Notes: a model not told the origin generated them from the letters alone. A DNA stretch of 64,000 nt from Variovorax paradoxus EPS (GCF_000184745.1 NC_014931.1:1364001-1428000), one strand, 5' to 3'; counted from the first letter of the stretch, positions 42,626 to 52,527 are shown. Numbers and translations: made by a program.

Positions 42626-43992
42626 CTCTGAAAGCAGCCCCCGCCCGTCTCTCCACGACTTCAGCCAGCTTCGACGCTGAATTCAAGGCGCGGCTGCATT
42701 GGTCCGCGGATGCGGATGCTGCGATCGAGAAAGTGGTGGCGGACATCCTGGCCGATGTGCAGACGCGCGGCGACGATGCGGTGCTGGAATACACGCGCCG
42801 TTTCGACGGGCTGGGTGCCGCGTCCGTGCCGGAACTCGAACTGACACAAGCCGATTTCAAGGAAGCTTTCGACTCGCTGCCCGAAGACCAGCGCGCTGCG
42901 CTACAAGCCGCGGCCGACCGCGTGCGCAGCTATCACGAGGCGCAGAAGAAGGCCAGCGGCGAGAGCTGGAGCTACCGCGATGCGGACGGCACGCTGCTGG
43001 GCCAGAAGGTCACGCCGCTGGACCGCGTCGGCATCTACGTGCCCGGCGGCAAGGCGGCCTATCCGTCCAGCCTGCTGATGAACGCGATCCCGGCGCATGT
43101 GGCCGGCGTTGGCGAAATCATCATGGTCGTGCCGACCCCCGTGAAGGGCAGCGTCGCGACGGGCGGCGCGGGCGGGCAATCGTCGACGAAGGGCGAGCGC
43201 AACGTGCTGGTGCTCGCCGCCGCCTACGTGGCCGGCGTCACCCGCGCCTTCACCATCGGCGGCGCCCAAGCCGTGGCAGCACTCGCATATGGCACCGCCA
43301 CCATCCCGGCGGTCGACAAGATCACCGGCCCCGGCAACGCCTACGTGGCGGCCGCCAAGCGCCGCGTGTTCGGCACCGTGGGCATCGACATGATCGCGGG
43401 CCCGAGCGAGATCCTCGTGCTGGCCGACGGCACCACGCCGCCCGAGTGGGTGGCGATGGATCTCTTCAGCCAGGCCGAGCACGACGAGCTGGCGCAGAGC
43501 ATCCTGCTGTGCCCCGACGCCGCCTACATCGAGCGCGTGCAGGCCGAAATCGACCGCCTGCTGCCCACCATGCCGCGCGCGGAAATCATCGCCGCCTCGC
43601 TCAACGGCCGCGGCGCGCTGATCCACACGAAGAGCATGGAAGAGGCCTGCGAGATCAGCAACCGCATCGCCCCCGAGCACCTCGAAGTGAGCAGCAGCGA
43701 GCCGAACCGCTGGGAGCCACTGCTGCGCCACGCCGGCGCGATCTTCCTGGGCGCCTTCACCAGCGAGAGCCTGGGCGACTACTGCGCCGGCCCGAACCAC
43801 GTGCTGCCCACCAGCGGCACGGCGCGCTTCTCCAGCCCGCTGGGCGTCTACGACTTCCAGAAGCGCTCCAGCCTGATCGAGGTGAGCGAAGCCGGCGCCC
43901 AGGTGCTCGGCCCGATCGCCGTGACGCTGGCGGAGGGCGAGGGCCTGCAGGCGCACGCCGAAGCCGCCCGGATGCGGCTCAGTAAGATCTGA
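42622..43992 (+). CDS. hisD: histidinol dehydrogenase
   Basis: HisD catalyses the last two oxidations from histidinol to histidine, using NAD and zinc. The 456-residue product includes [62 protein letters not shown], and the zinc/catalytic site [24 protein letters not shown] and [11 protein letters not shown] follow. About 15 residues form an extra N-terminal segment. The next his gene (hisC) is displaced by three unrelated genes. Confidence 0.96.
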   Translation: MTLKAAPARLSTTSASFDAEFKARLHWSADADAAIEKVVADILADVQTRGDDAVLEYTRRFDGLGAASVPELELTQADFKEAFDSLPEDQRAALQAAADRVRSYHEAQKKASGESWSYRDADGTLLGQKVTPLDRVGIYVPGGKAAYPSSLLMNAIPAHVAGVGEIIMVVPTPVKGSVATGGAGGQSSTKGERNVLVLAAAYVAGVTRAFTIGGAQAVAALAYGTATIPAVDKITGPGNAYVAAAKRRVFGTVGIDMIAGPSEILVLADGTTPPEWVAMDLFSQAEHDELAQSILLCPDAAYIERVQAEIDRLLPTMPRAEIIAASLNGRGALIHTKSMEEACEISNRIAPEHLEVSSSEPNRWEPLLRHAGAIFLGAFTSESLGDYCAGPNHVLPTSGTARFSSPLGVYDFQKRSSLIEVSEAGAQVLGPIAVTLAEGEGLQAHAEAARMRLSKI

Positions 43993-44029
43993 CGCTCCAA
44001 TAACCCCGTTCCCGGGAGGAGCAAGCCAG

Positions 44030-44863
44030 ATGATTCAACGTCTCTATCGTTCGCGGTTTTTCCGTTTCGCCGCCAGCCTGGTTGCAGGTGCCGCCTTGCT
44101 GGCCGCCTGCAGCCCGATGCCGCAGACGCGCACCCAAACGGCCGCGATGTCGGCAACCCCCAGCGCAGCGCCGGCCGCACCCGCGCCCGCACAGTTGGGC
44201 ACCCAATGGGGCGAGGGCATCGAGTCGAAGACCCGTACCGTCGTGGCCAAGCGGCTGTCCGAGCAGCCCGATGAAGTGGCTTCGGTGGGCTACAACGAAG
44301 CGTCTGCCGTGCGCCGCGACGTGGGCAGCAACCCCGAGCGCCGGCTCAACCTGCAGCTGGCCCAGGGCGACGTCGAATGGTCGGTGCTCGATGAGAGCAA
44401 TCGCCCGCTGCCGCTGCAGCGCGCGCGCCGCGGCAATAGCAGCAGCGACATGTTCCGCCTCGCCGGCGTCGAAGGCGCGCGCTACACGCTGCGCTTTCGC
44501 AACTTGAGCGACCGCAGCTACGAGGTGATCGCCACCGTCGACGGCCTGGACGTGCTCACCGGCAAGTCCGGGAGCCTGCGCAACGGCGGCTACGTGCTGC
44601 GCCCGCAGGAGACGCTGAACATCGAGGGCTTCCGCAAGAGCCAGAGCGAGGTCGCGGCCTTCCGCTTCGCCACCCCGGGCCGCGCCTATGCAGCGAACAC
44701 CGAAGCGGGCGATGTGCGCAACATCGGCGTGATCGGCGCCGCGCTGTTCGAGCTCGAACAGCCCCAGGCTCCGCGCCGTCCGCGCCGCGATGCCACGCCG
44801 CCGCAGCCCAGCGCCTTCCCGGCCGATGGCGCCTATGCGCCGCCGCCGCGCTACCGCAAGTAA
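44030..44863 (+). CDS. lipoprotein of unknown function
   Basis: I do not recognise this family. The 277-residue precursor has a basic N-terminus, a hydrophobic core and the lipobox LLAAC with Cys27. A low-complexity Ala/Pro/Thr linker (about residues 30-58) follows, then a beta-rich domain with RRLNLQLAQGDVEWSVLDESNRPLP-like strands and YTLRFRNLSDRSYEVIATVDGLDVLTGK. The end is Pro/Arg-rich. A strong GGGAGGAG Shine-Dalgarno precedes it. It probably sits in the outer or inner membrane facing the periplasm. The beta domain could be a ligand-binding or assembly module; that is a guess. Confidence 0.75.
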   Translation: MIQRLYRSRFFRFAASLVAGAALLAACSPMPQTRTQTAAMSATPSAAPAAPAPAQLGTQWGEGIESKTRTVVAKRLSEQPDEVASVGYNEASAVRRDVGSNPERRLNLQLAQGDVEWSVLDESNRPLPLQRARRGNSSSDMFRLAGVEGARYTLRFRNLSDRSYEVIATVDGLDVLTGKSGSLRNGGYVLRPQETLNIEGFRKSQSEVAAFRFATPGRAYAANTEAGDVRNIGVIGAALFELEQPQAPRRPRRDATPPQPSAFPADGAYAPPPRYRK

Positions 44864-44868
44864 ATGCC

Positions 44869-45240
44869 ATGAAGAACAAGCGCGCCGCCCGTCTGTCGAT
44901 GTTGGGATTCGTGCTGGCCCTCGCGGCCGGCACCGGTGCGCAGGCCATGACCCTCCGCGAGTTCCACACGCTCGAGGTCAAGGAAAAGAAAGAGGGCAAG
45001 GCTTACGCGAGCTACTACCTCGTGGGCGTGCTCGAAGGCCTGCGCGAAGCCAGCGACACCGCGCGGCGCACCGGGCAGAAGCCGCTGTTCTGCGTCGATG
45101 GCCGCCGGCTCGAGCCCTCGATGGCGCGTTCGCTCTTCCAGGCCGAGCTCAAGCGCAACGCCGAGTTGTACGAGGCCGACATGCCGGTGCAGCTGGTGTT
45201 GTCGAGCGCGCTGCAGAACAGCTTCCGGTGCGCGTCCTGA
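44869..45240 (+). CDS. small exported protein resembling Rap1a/Tai immunity proteins
   Basis: The 123-residue precursor has a signal peptide (cleavage after AQA, near residue 26). The mature domain has YLVGVLEGLREAS, a Cys in FCVDGRRLEPS, and ends LVLSSALQNSFRC. The pattern of a helix, an FC turn, then a helix ending LV..AL..F.C resembles the Rap1a/Tai fold of periplasmic type VI secretion immunity proteins. That comparison is from memory of the pattern, not a search. It lies 5 bp after the lipoprotein gene and 7 bp before the SUFU-like gene, so all three are probably cotranscribed. Confidence 0.6.
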   Translation: MKNKRAARLSMLGFVLALAAGTGAQAMTLREFHTLEVKEKKEGKAYASYYLVGVLEGLREASDTARRTGQKPLFCVDGRRLEPSMARSLFQAELKRNAELYEADMPVQLVLSSALQNSFRCAS

Positions 45241-45247
45241 TCCCGCC

Positions 45248-45913
45248 ATGTTCGACAAGTTGAAAAAGGCCCTGATGGGCGGCGCCGCGAATGCGACGCC
45301 CACACGCGCCCAAGTGCGGCTGCAGGCCATGCTCGACGCACTGGAAGACGAGCCCGAGCAGACCTTCCTGGACAGCGCCGACGCCGAGCACCGGGTCGAC
45401 ATCCACGCCTTCGGCCGCAACTTCGTCGAAGACGGCGAATCGGCCGACGACGGAGGCTACGTGCTCGTCACCAACGGCATGAGTGACCGCCTCATGCCCG
45501 TGCCGCCCGCTAGCGTGCCCGAAGGCATGACGCGCGCAGCCGAGCTGGTCTGGTACGTGCGCGACCTGAACCCCGAATACATCTCGAACCTGCGCTGGCT
45601 CGCCAAGCTGCCGGCCTTCGACCGCTTTTTCCTCGCCAGCGGCCACCGCGTGCCGATGCCCGAGCCACCGCTGTCGTTCTGTGGGTTCCAGACCTTCTTC
45701 TTTCTCACGCCGATCTACGGCCCCGACGCGCGCATGCTCTCGGGCGTCACGGTCGATGAAGGCGAGGCCGTCGCCACGTTGACCGTCAACCTCATCTCCG
45801 AAGCCGAATACGCGCTGGTCAAGCGCGAGGACGGGCTCGGCGAACTGCTCGACCTGTTCGACGCCAACGACCACCCGATGGTCTTCGACCCCCAGCGAAT
45901 CTCCTATGTCTGA
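45248..45913 (+). CDS. SUFU (suppressor of fused) domain protein
   Basis: This 221-residue cytoplasmic protein fits the bacterial SUFU-domain family. Evidence is the order TNGMSDRLMPVPP, AAELVWYVRDLNPEYISNLRWLAKLPAFDRFF, SGHRVPMPEPP, and FQTFFFLTPIYGPDARM. Bacterial SUFU proteins are often found as immunity proteins in polymorphic toxin loci; no toxin gene is visible nearby. The N-terminal 35 residues are an extra helix-rich part. It overlaps hisC by 8 bp, so it is within the his transcription unit. Confidence 0.78.
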   Translation: MFDKLKKALMGGAANATPTRAQVRLQAMLDALEDEPEQTFLDSADAEHRVDIHAFGRNFVEDGESADDGGYVLVTNGMSDRLMPVPPASVPEGMTRAAELVWYVRDLNPEYISNLRWLAKLPAFDRFFLASGHRVPMPEPPLSFCGFQTFFFLTPIYGPDARMLSGVTVDEGEAVATLTVNLISEAEYALVKREDGLGELLDLFDANDHPMVFDPQRISYV

Positions 45914-46988
45914 CTCTCTCCCCGCGCTCCAGCGCATCCGCGCCGACGTGCGCGCCATGCATGCCTACGCCGTGCAGGACGCGCGCGGCTTCATCAAGCT
46001 CGACGCGATGGAAAACCCCTTCGGCCTGCCGCACGCGCTGCAGGCCGAACTCGGCGCGCGGCTCGGCGCGCTGGCGCTCAACCGCTATCCGGGCGACCGC
46101 GGGGCCGACCTGCGGCGCGCGCTGGCCACCCACGCGCAGATGCCCGAAGGCTTTTCGCTGATGCTGGGCAACGGCTCGGACGAACTGATCTCGCTCCTGG
46201 CCATCGCCTGCGACCAGCCCGGCGCCGCGGTGCTCGCGCCCGTGCCCGGCTTCGTGATGTATGCGATGAGCGCCCAGCTGCAGGGCCTGCGCTTCGCCGG
46301 CGTGCCGCTCACGGCCGACTTCGAGCTGGACGAGGCCGCCATGCTGGCCGCCATCGCGCGCGAGAAGCCCGCCATCGTCTACCTCGCCTACCCGAACAAC
46401 CCGACCGCCAATCTCTGGGACGATGCGGTCGTCGAGAAGATCGTCGAAGCCCAGGGCGTGCAGGGCGGGCTGGTGGTGATCGACGAGGCCTACCAGCCCT
46501 TCGCCGCTCGCAGCTACATCGACCGGCTCGCGAAGCACGGCCACGTATTGCTGATGCGCACGCTCAGCAAGTTCGGGCTGGCGGGCATTCGCCTGGGCTA
46601 CCTCATGGGGCCCGCTGCGCTGGTCGCCGAGGTCGACAAGGTGCGTCCGCCCTACAACATCAGTGTGCTCAACTGCGAGTGCGCGCTGTTCGCGCTGGAG
46701 CACGCCGAGGTGTTCGAGGCACAGGCCAAACAGATCCGCGAGGAGCGCGAGCGCCTGATGATCGGCCTGGGCCGGCTGCCCGGCGTGAAGACCTGGCCGA
46801 GCGACGCCAACATGGTCCTTTTGCGCGTGCCCGATGCCACCAAGACTTTCGAGGGCATGAAGGCCCAGGGGGTCCTGGTGAAGAACGTTTCTAAAATGCA
46901 CGAACTGCTGGCAAATTGCCTGCGCCTCACCGTCGGAACGGCCGACGAGAATGCGCGGATGCTGGCGGCACTCGAAGCCTCACTATGA
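45906..46988 (+). CDS. hisC: histidinol-phosphate aminotransferase
   Basis: HisC transfers the amino group from glutamate to imidazole-acetol phosphate. The 360-residue fold-type I PLP enzyme has [12 protein letters not shown] at the N-terminus, [37 protein letters not shown], and the PLP lysine in [16 protein letters not shown]. It starts within the end of the SUFU gene and overlaps hisB by 4 bp. Confidence 0.96.
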   Translation: MSDSLPALQRIRADVRAMHAYAVQDARGFIKLDAMENPFGLPHALQAELGARLGALALNRYPGDRGADLRRALATHAQMPEGFSLMLGNGSDELISLLAIACDQPGAAVLAPVPGFVMYAMSAQLQGLRFAGVPLTADFELDEAAMLAAIAREKPAIVYLAYPNNPTANLWDDAVVEKIVEAQGVQGGLVVIDEAYQPFAARSYIDRLAKHGHVLLMRTLSKFGLAGIRLGYLMGPAALVAEVDKVRPPYNISVLNCECALFALEHAEVFEAQAKQIREERERLMIGLGRLPGVKTWPSDANMVLLRVPDATKTFEGMKAQGVLVKNVSKMHELLANCLRLTVGTADENARMLAALEASL

Positions 46989-47593
46989 CCACCCCACAGA
47001 GCACCGACCGCACCGCGTCGGTCACCCGCAACACCGCCGAGACGAAGATCACCGTCAGCGTGAACCTCGACGGCACCGGCAAGGCGAAGCTCGCCACCGG
47101 CATCGGCTTCTTCGATCACATGCTCGACCAGATCGCCCGCCACGGGTTGATCGACCTCGACATTGACTGCCAGGGCGACCTGCACATCGACGGCCACCAC
47201 ACGGTGGAAGACGTGGGCATCACGCTCGGGCAGGCCGTGGCCCAGGCCATCGGCGACAAGAAGGGTATCCGCCGCTACGGCCATGCCTACGTGCCGCTGG
47301 ACGAAGCGCTCAGCCGCGTGGTCATCGACTTCTCGGGCCGCCCGGGCCTCGTGATGCATGTGCCCTTCACCAGCGGAATGATCGGCACCTTCGACAGCCA
47401 GCTCACCTACGAGTTCTTCCAGGGTTTCGTGAACCACGCCTTCGTCACGCTGCACATCGACAACCTCAAGGGCGTCAACGCGCACCACCAGTGCGAGACC
47501 GTCTTCAAGGCCTTCGCCCGTGCCATGCGCGGCGCGCTGGAGCTGGATCCGCGCTCCGTCGGCGTCATTCCCTCGACCAAGGGTTCGCTCTGA
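46985..47593 (+). CDS. hisB: imidazoleglycerol-phosphate dehydratase
   Basis: This HisB is the single-function dehydratase (202 residues), without the N-terminal phosphatase domain of E. coli HisB, so a separate histidinol phosphatase is needed elsewhere. The manganese-binding repeats are visible: [28 protein letters not shown], and [18 protein letters not shown]. It is 19 bp from hisH, with a palindromic element at the junction. Confidence 0.96.
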   Translation: MTTPQSTDRTASVTRNTAETKITVSVNLDGTGKAKLATGIGFFDHMLDQIARHGLIDLDIDCQGDLHIDGHHTVEDVGITLGQAVAQAIGDKKGIRRYGHAYVPLDEALSRVVIDFSGRPGLVMHVPFTSGMIGTFDSQLTYEFFQGFVNHAFVTLHIDNLKGVNAHHQCETVFKAFARAMRGALELDPRSVGVIPSTKGSL

Positions 47594-47610
47594 AAGCCGC
47601 TGGCGAACAG

Positions 47611-47629
47611 CTATGAAATCTGTAGCAAC
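47611..47629 (+). repeat. 19-nt palindromic element, copy 3 (at the hisH start)
   Basis: CTATGAAATCTGTAGCAAC supplies the hisH start codon (ATG 47613) and encodes MKSVAT, closely like copy 2 at mlaA, which encodes MKNIAT. The palindrome is less perfect here. Confidence 0.55.
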
Positions 47630-48272
47630 GAATTCCGTCGCCGTGGTCGACTACGGCATGGGCAACCTGCACTCCGTGTCGCAGGCCGTGCGCCATGCGG
47701 CCGACCAGGTGGGCGTGGAGGTGTTCGTCACCTCGGACCCGGACGTGGTCCGCAAGGCCACGCGTGTGGTGCTGCCGGGGCAGGGCGCGATGCCCGACTG
47801 CATGCGCGAGCTGCGCGATTCCGGTCTTCAGGAATCCGTGCTCGAAGCGGCGGCGAACAAGCCGCTCTTCGGCGTTTGCGTCGGCATGCAGATGCTGCTG
47901 TCGCGCAGCGACGAAGGCCCGACCGACGGCCTTGGCCTCATACTGGGTGAGGTCATCAAGTTCGAATTGGCCGGCCGGCTGCAGGCCGACGGCAGCCGCT
48001 TCAAGGTGCCGCAGATGGGCTGGAACCAGGTGCGCCAGGCCCAGCCGCACGCGGTGTGGGCGGGCATACCGGACCAAAGCTATTTCTACTTCGTGCACAG
48101 TTTCTTCGCGCGGCCGGCCGACGCCCGGCACAGCGTGGGCGAGGCCGATTACGGCGCGAGCTTTACCGCAGCCATCGCACGCGATAACATTTTTGCCACC
48201 CAGTTCCACCCGGAGAAGAGTGCGGACCATGGGCTGCAGCTCTATCGCAACTTCCTCCACTGGAACCCCTGA
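47613..48272 (+). CDS. hisH: imidazole glycerol phosphate synthase, glutaminase subunit
   Basis: HisH releases ammonia from glutamine and feeds it to HisF. The 219-residue class I amidotransferase has the nucleophile Cys in [11 protein letters not shown], the oxyanion strand [11 protein letters not shown], and the His/Glu pair in [14 protein letters not shown]. The N-terminus [14 protein letters not shown] is typical after a 7-residue leader that comes from the palindromic element. HisF lies 5.3 kb away rather than adjacent. Confidence 0.96.
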   Translation: MKSVATNSVAVVDYGMGNLHSVSQAVRHAADQVGVEVFVTSDPDVVRKATRVVLPGQGAMPDCMRELRDSGLQESVLEAAANKPLFGVCVGMQMLLSRSDEGPTDGLGLILGEVIKFELAGRLQADGSRFKVPQMGWNQVRQAQPHAVWAGIPDQSYFYFVHSFFARPADARHSVGEADYGASFTAAIARDNIFATQFHPEKSADHGLQLYRNFLHWNP

Positions 48273-48335
48273 ACCATTTTTTCCGACCGGGCCGAACCTT
48301 CCACAGCCCGGCTTTCGCTCACTCGCGTCACTTCC

Positions 48336-49079
48336 ATGCTCCTCATTCCCGCCATTGATCTCAAAGACGGCCACTGCGTTCGCCTCAAGCAGGGCGACAT
48401 GGACCAGTCCACCATCTTCAGCGAAGACCCCGCCGCCATGGCCCGCAAGTGGGTCACCGCCGGTGCGCGGCGGCTGCACCTGGTCGACCTGAACGGCGCC
48501 TTTGCCGGCAAGCCGCAGAACCACGCGGCGATCAAGGCGATCCTGAAGGAAGTCGGCGACGACATCCCGGTGCAACTGGGTGGCGGCATTCGCGACCTGG
48601 ACACCATCGAGCGCTACATCGACGACGGCCTGCGTTACGTGATCATCGGCACCGCCGCAGTCAAGAACCCGGGGTTCCTCAAGGACGCGTGCAGCGCCTT
48701 CGGCGGCCACATCATCGTGGGCCTGGACGCCAAGGACGGCAAGGTCGCCACCGACGGCTGGAGCAAGCTCACGGGCCACGAGGTGGCAGACCTCGGCAAG
48801 AAGTTCGAGGACTACGGGGTCGAATCGATCATCTACACCGACATCGGCCGCGACGGCATGCTCTCGGGCATCAACATCGAGGCGACCGTCAAACTCGCGC
48901 AGGCGCTGACCATTCCGGTGATCGCCTCGGGCGGCCTCTCGAACATGGCCGACATCGACCAGCTCTGCGCGGTCGAGTTCGAAGGCGTCGAGGGCGTGAT
49001 CTGCGGACGCGCCATCTACTCGGGCGACCTCGACTTCGCCGCCGCGCAAGCCCGCGCGGACGAGCTGGCCGGCGCCTGA
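48336..49079 (+). CDS. hisA: phosphoribosylformimino-AICAR phosphate isomerase
   Basis: HisA opens the ProFAR ribose ring by an Amadori rearrangement. The 247-residue TIM barrel has catalytic Asp8 in [14 protein letters not shown] and the second Asp in [12 protein letters not shown], plus the phosphate sites GGGIRD and IASGGLSN. A weak hairpin (48287-48311) lies in the 63-bp spacer after hisH. An unrelated ATPase follows 29 bp later. Confidence 0.97.
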   Translation: MLLIPAIDLKDGHCVRLKQGDMDQSTIFSEDPAAMARKWVTAGARRLHLVDLNGAFAGKPQNHAAIKAILKEVGDDIPVQLGGGIRDLDTIERYIDDGLRYVIIGTAAVKNPGFLKDACSAFGGHIIVGLDAKDGKVATDGWSKLTGHEVADLGKKFEDYGVESIIYTDIGRDGMLSGINIEATVKLAQALTIPVIASGGLSNMADIDQLCAVEFEGVEGVICGRAIYSGDLDFAAAQARADELAGA

Positions 49080-49108
49080 AGCCTTTTTCCTCTAAAGCCC
49101 TGTAGCGC

Positions 49109-50281
49109 GTGCTCTCCGCGCTCGCCATTGCCAACTACCGCTCGCTGCGCCAGCTGACGGTGCCGCTCGGCCGCCTCACGGTTGTGACGGGCGCCAACGG
49201 CAGCGGCAAGTCGAGCGTGTACCGCGCGATGCGCCTCTTGGCCGACATCGCCAATGGCGGTGTGATCCGCTCGCTGGTGCGGGAGGGCGGGCTGTCTTCC
49301 ACGTTGTGGGCCGGGCCGGAGAGCTTTTCTGCCGCGATGCTGCGGGGCGAGATGCCGGTGCAGGGCACGAGGCGCAACGAGCCCGTCGCGCTGAAGCTGG
49401 GGTTCGCCGGCGCCGAGTCGGAGGATTTCGGATACGCGATCGACATCGGCCTGCCGCCGCCGATTCCCTCGACGGCTTTCTCGCGTGACCCGCAGATCAA
49501 GCACGAGGCGATCTGGAGCGGCCCGCTGCTGCGGCCCTCGACCCAACTGGTCGACCGCAAGGGTGGCGCGCTGCGCCTGCGCGAAGGCAAGGGCTGGCAG
49601 GCCGTGGGCCGGCCGATCCCGGCCTTCGCCAGCATGATGACGGAGCACGCCGACCCGCGCGATGCGCCCGAGATGCTCACGCTGCGGGAGCAAATGCGCT
49701 CCTGGCGCTTCTACGATCATTTCCGCTCCGACGCCGATGCACCCGCGCGCCTGCCGCAATTGGGCACCTACACGCCGGTGCTCGCCAACGACGGCGCCGA
49801 CCTGGCCGCGGCGCTGCAGACCATCCGCGAGATCGGCGACGGCGAGGCACTCGACCGTGCCGTGGACGATGCCTTTCCAGGTGCCCGCGTCGAAGTCGAG
49901 GCCGAAGGCGATCGCTTCCAGACGCTGATGCACCAGCACGGCCTCCTGCGGCCCCTGACGGCCGCCGAACTCTCGGACGGCACCCTGCGCTACCTGTTGT
50001 GGATCGCGGCGCTGCTCACGCCCCGGCCGCCCGCGCTGCTGGTGCTCAACGAGCCCGAGACCAGCCTGCATCCCGACCTGCTGCCGGCGCTCGGCCGTCT
50101 CATCGCGCAGGCGGCGCGCCAGTCGCAGGTGATCGTGGTGTCGCACGCGGCGCGCCTGATCGCCGCGCTGGACGACTGCGAAGGCCTGCAACCGGTGGTG
50201 CTCGAAAAGCAGTTCGGCGAGACCCGCATCGCGAACCTCGACATGAGCGAGATCCCGCGCTGGGAGTGGCCAGCGCGGTAA
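49109..50281 (+). CDS. AAA-family ATPase (RecF/SMC-like, AAA_21 type)
   Basis: This 390-residue ABC-class ATPase of unknown role starts with IANYRSLRQLTVPLGRLTVVTGANGSGKSS, where Walker A (GANGSGKSS) spans residues 28-36. It ends with a signature-like AELSDGTLRYLLW, Walker B LLVLNEPETSLHPDLLP and a VVSHAARL H-loop. The split domain with a long insert is the OLD/RecF-like type without a nuclease domain. It uses a GTG start. It is the last plus-strand gene before the opposed symporter pair. A DNA-repair or defence role is possible but unproven. Confidence 0.85.
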   Translation: MLSALAIANYRSLRQLTVPLGRLTVVTGANGSGKSSVYRAMRLLADIANGGVIRSLVREGGLSSTLWAGPESFSAAMLRGEMPVQGTRRNEPVALKLGFAGAESEDFGYAIDIGLPPPIPSTAFSRDPQIKHEAIWSGPLLRPSTQLVDRKGGALRLREGKGWQAVGRPIPAFASMMTEHADPRDAPEMLTLREQMRSWRFYDHFRSDADAPARLPQLGTYTPVLANDGADLAAALQTIREIGDGEALDRAVDDAFPGARVEVEAEGDRFQTLMHQHGLLRPLTAAELSDGTLRYLLWIAALLTPRPPALLVLNEPETSLHPDLLPALGRLIAQAARQSQVIVVSHAARLIAALDDCEGLQPVVLEKQFGETRIANLDMSEIPRWEWPAR

Positions 50282-50296
50282 GGAAGCGTCGGGCGC

Positions 50297-51211
50297 CTAC
50301 TCGGCCTTCACCGACATCGTCTGGATGATCGTCTCCAGCTGCGCACTCATCGGCAGGTTGATGCTCTCGCCCGAGGGCAGCTTGCGCAGGAACCAGCGCT
50401 TGTATTGCCGCTCGATCTCGCCGTCTTCCGCCAGCACCTGGAAGGTGTCGTTGACCACCTTGGCCAGCTGCGCATCGCCCTTGCGGTACATGATCCCGTA
50501 GGGGTCGTACGAGAGGAAGTCGCCGACCACCTCGTAGTCGGCCTTGGCGGCGTCCTGGGCGATGAGGCCGTAGAGCAGCACATCGTCGGTCGCGAAGGCA
50601 TCGGCCTGGCCGCTCTTCACGAGCCCGAAGGATTCCGCATGGTCGCGCGCCACCTGCAGGTTGATGCCGAGCTTGAACTTCTCCGACAAATCGCGCAGCG
50701 TCTTCTCGTTGGTGGTGCCGGCGGTCACGGCCACCTTCTTGCCGGCCAGGTCGCGGAACGACTTGATCGGCGCGCCTTTCTTCACCAGCACCTTGGTGCC
50801 CGAGACAAACATCGTCGGCGAGAAGCTCACGCGCTTCTGGCGTTCGAGGTTGTTGGTGGTGGAGCCGCACTCCAGGTCGACCTGGCCGCTGGCGACCGCG
50901 TCGATGCGCGAATCGGACGTGACGGGCACCCACTTGATCGTGAGGCTCTTGTTGACCGTGTCCTCGATGGCGGTGACCAGCGCGCGGCACAGTTCGATCG
51001 AATAGCCGATCGGCTCCTTGCGCGCATTGAGGTACGAGAAGGGCACCGACGACTCGCGGTAGCCGATGGTGATGGCGCCGGTCTCGCGCGCCTTGGCGAG
51101 GGTGCCGGTGAGCTGTTCCTGCGCGTGCGCCGGTGCGGTGGCAAGCGAGGCAGCCGCCAGCAATCCGGCAAGAAGAACCGACAGAACCGACCGCGTGGCC
51201 TTGGGCTTCAT
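50297..51211 (-). CDS. glutamate/aspartate-type periplasmic binding protein (SBP family 3)
   Basis: This 304-residue precursor has a signal peptide (about residues 1-30, ending AHAQ) and an amino-acid-binding domain of the GltI kind: GAITIGYRESSVPFSYLN, PIGYSIELCRALV, VDLECGSTTNNLERQKRVSFSPTMF, and DAFATDDVLLYGL. These motifs point to glutamate/aspartate. No ABC permease or ATPase genes lie nearby. Instead it follows a DAACS symporter gene by 8 bp. It may be an orphan subunit serving a distant ABC transporter. Confidence 0.88.
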   Translation of the reverse strand: MKPKATRSVLSVLLAGLLAAASLATAPAHAQEQLTGTLAKARETGAITIGYRESSVPFSYLNARKEPIGYSIELCRALVTAIEDTVNKSLTIKWVPVTSDSRIDAVASGQVDLECGSTTNNLERQKRVSFSPTMFVSGTKVLVKKGAPIKSFRDLAGKKVAVTAGTTNEKTLRDLSEKFKLGINLQVARDHAESFGLVKSGQADAFATDDVLLYGLIAQDAAKADYEVVGDFLSYDPYGIMYRKGDAQLAKVVNDTFQVLAEDGEIERQYKRWFLRKLPSGESINLPMSAQLETIIQTMSVKAE

Positions 51212-51219
51212 GGCGCGCC

Positions 51220-52527
51220 TCACGCGTGGGCCGGATGGGCGAGGGTGGCGTTGGCCTCCTCGTCGAGCGCCTTGGCGTTGACCTCGGCATCGCCCTCGGA
51301 GAGCAGTTCGCCCTCCCATTTGGCGACCACCGCGGTGGCGATGGAATTGCCCACCGCGTTCGTGGCCGAGCGGCCCATGTCGAGGAAGGTGTCGACGCCC
51401 AGGATCAGCAGCAGGCCGGCCTCGGGAATGTCGAAGTGGTTGAGCGTCGCGGCAATCACCACCAGCGAGGCGCGCGGCACGCCGGCCATGCCCTTGGAGG
51501 TGAGCATGAGGATCAGCAGCATCGTGACCTGCGTGCTGATCGGCATGTGGATGTCGTAGGCCTGCGCGATGAAGAGCACGGCGAAGGTGCAGTACATCAT
51601 CGAGCCGTCCAGGTTGAACGAGTAGCCCATCGGCATCACGAAGCTGGATATCTTGCGCTTCACGCCGAAACGGTCGAGCGCCTGCAGGATCTTGGGGTAC
51701 GCCGCCTCGGAACTCGCGGTGGCGAACGAGAGCAGGAAGGCTTCCTTGATGAGCACCAGCAGCTTGAACACGCGCGGTCCGAGGAACAGCAGGCCGGCCA
51801 GGATGAGCACGGCCCACAGCACGAACAGGCCCAGGTAGAAGTCGCGCATGAACACGGCGAACTTGATGAGAATGCCCAGCCCGTTCACGGCGACCGTGGC
51901 AGCCATGGCGGCCAGCACCGCCAGCGGCGCGAGCTTCATGACGTAGCCCGTGATCTTGAGCATCGCGTGCGAGAGCTCCTCGATTGCGGCCACCAGCGTC
52001 TTGGCCTTGTCGCCGAGCGAGGCCAGCGCCACGCCGAAGAACATCGAGAACACCACGATCTGCAGGATCTCGTTGTTGGCCATCGCCTCCACGAAAGACT
52101 TGGGCACCGTGTGGCTCACGAAGTCCTTGAAGGTGAATTTGCTGGTCGCGAGGTTGGCCGAGGCGCCGATGTCGGGCAGCGGCAGGCCCAGGTTCTCGCC
52201 GGGCTTGAGCAGGTTGGCCATGACCAGGCCGATGACCAGCGAAATGAGTGAGGCGGTGAGAAACCAGCCGATGGCCTTGCCGAACACGCGGCCCACCGAT
52301 TTGGCATCGCCCATGTGCGCGATGCCCACCACCAGCGTGGAGAACACCAGCGGGCCGATCAGCATCTTGATGAGGCGCAGGAACACGTCGGAGACGATGG
52401 AAACGTAGTCCGCGATTTCCTTGGCAGCCTTCTTGTCCGGAAAGCTGGTGAAGATCATGTAGCCCACGATGATGCCCAGCACCATGGCGATCAGGATCCA
52501 TGCCGCCATCGGCAATTTTTTCTTCAT
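51220..52527 (-). CDS. dicarboxylate/amino-acid:cation symporter (DAACS; GltP/DctA-like)
   Basis: This 435-residue membrane symporter takes up glutamate, aspartate or C4-dicarboxylates with protons or sodium. Hallmarks are the serine-rich re-entrant loop ATASSEAAYPKIL (HP1), MPMGYSFNLDGSMMY in TM7, and SKGMAGVPRASLVVIAATL with GVDTFLDMGRSATNAVGNSIATAVVAKWEG in HP2/TM8. AGVPRAS in place of the DctA AGVTGSG favours an amino-acid (GltP-like) member. AAGGGG precedes the ATG. It is divergent from the epimerase gene and precedes the binding-protein gene. Confidence 0.9.
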   Translation of the reverse strand: MKKKLPMAAWILIAMVLGIIVGYMIFTSFPDKKAAKEIADYVSIVSDVFLRLIKMLIGPLVFSTLVVGIAHMGDAKSVGRVFGKAIGWFLTASLISLVIGLVMANLLKPGENLGLPLPDIGASANLATSKFTFKDFVSHTVPKSFVEAMANNEILQIVVFSMFFGVALASLGDKAKTLVAAIEELSHAMLKITGYVMKLAPLAVLAAMAATVAVNGLGILIKFAVFMRDFYLGLFVLWAVLILAGLLFLGPRVFKLLVLIKEAFLLSFATASSEAAYPKILQALDRFGVKRKISSFVMPMGYSFNLDGSMMYCTFAVLFIAQAYDIHMPISTQVTMLLILMLTSKGMAGVPRASLVVIAATLNHFDIPEAGLLLILGVDTFLDMGRSATNAVGNSIATAVVAKWEGELLSEGDAEVNAKALDEEANATLAHPAHA

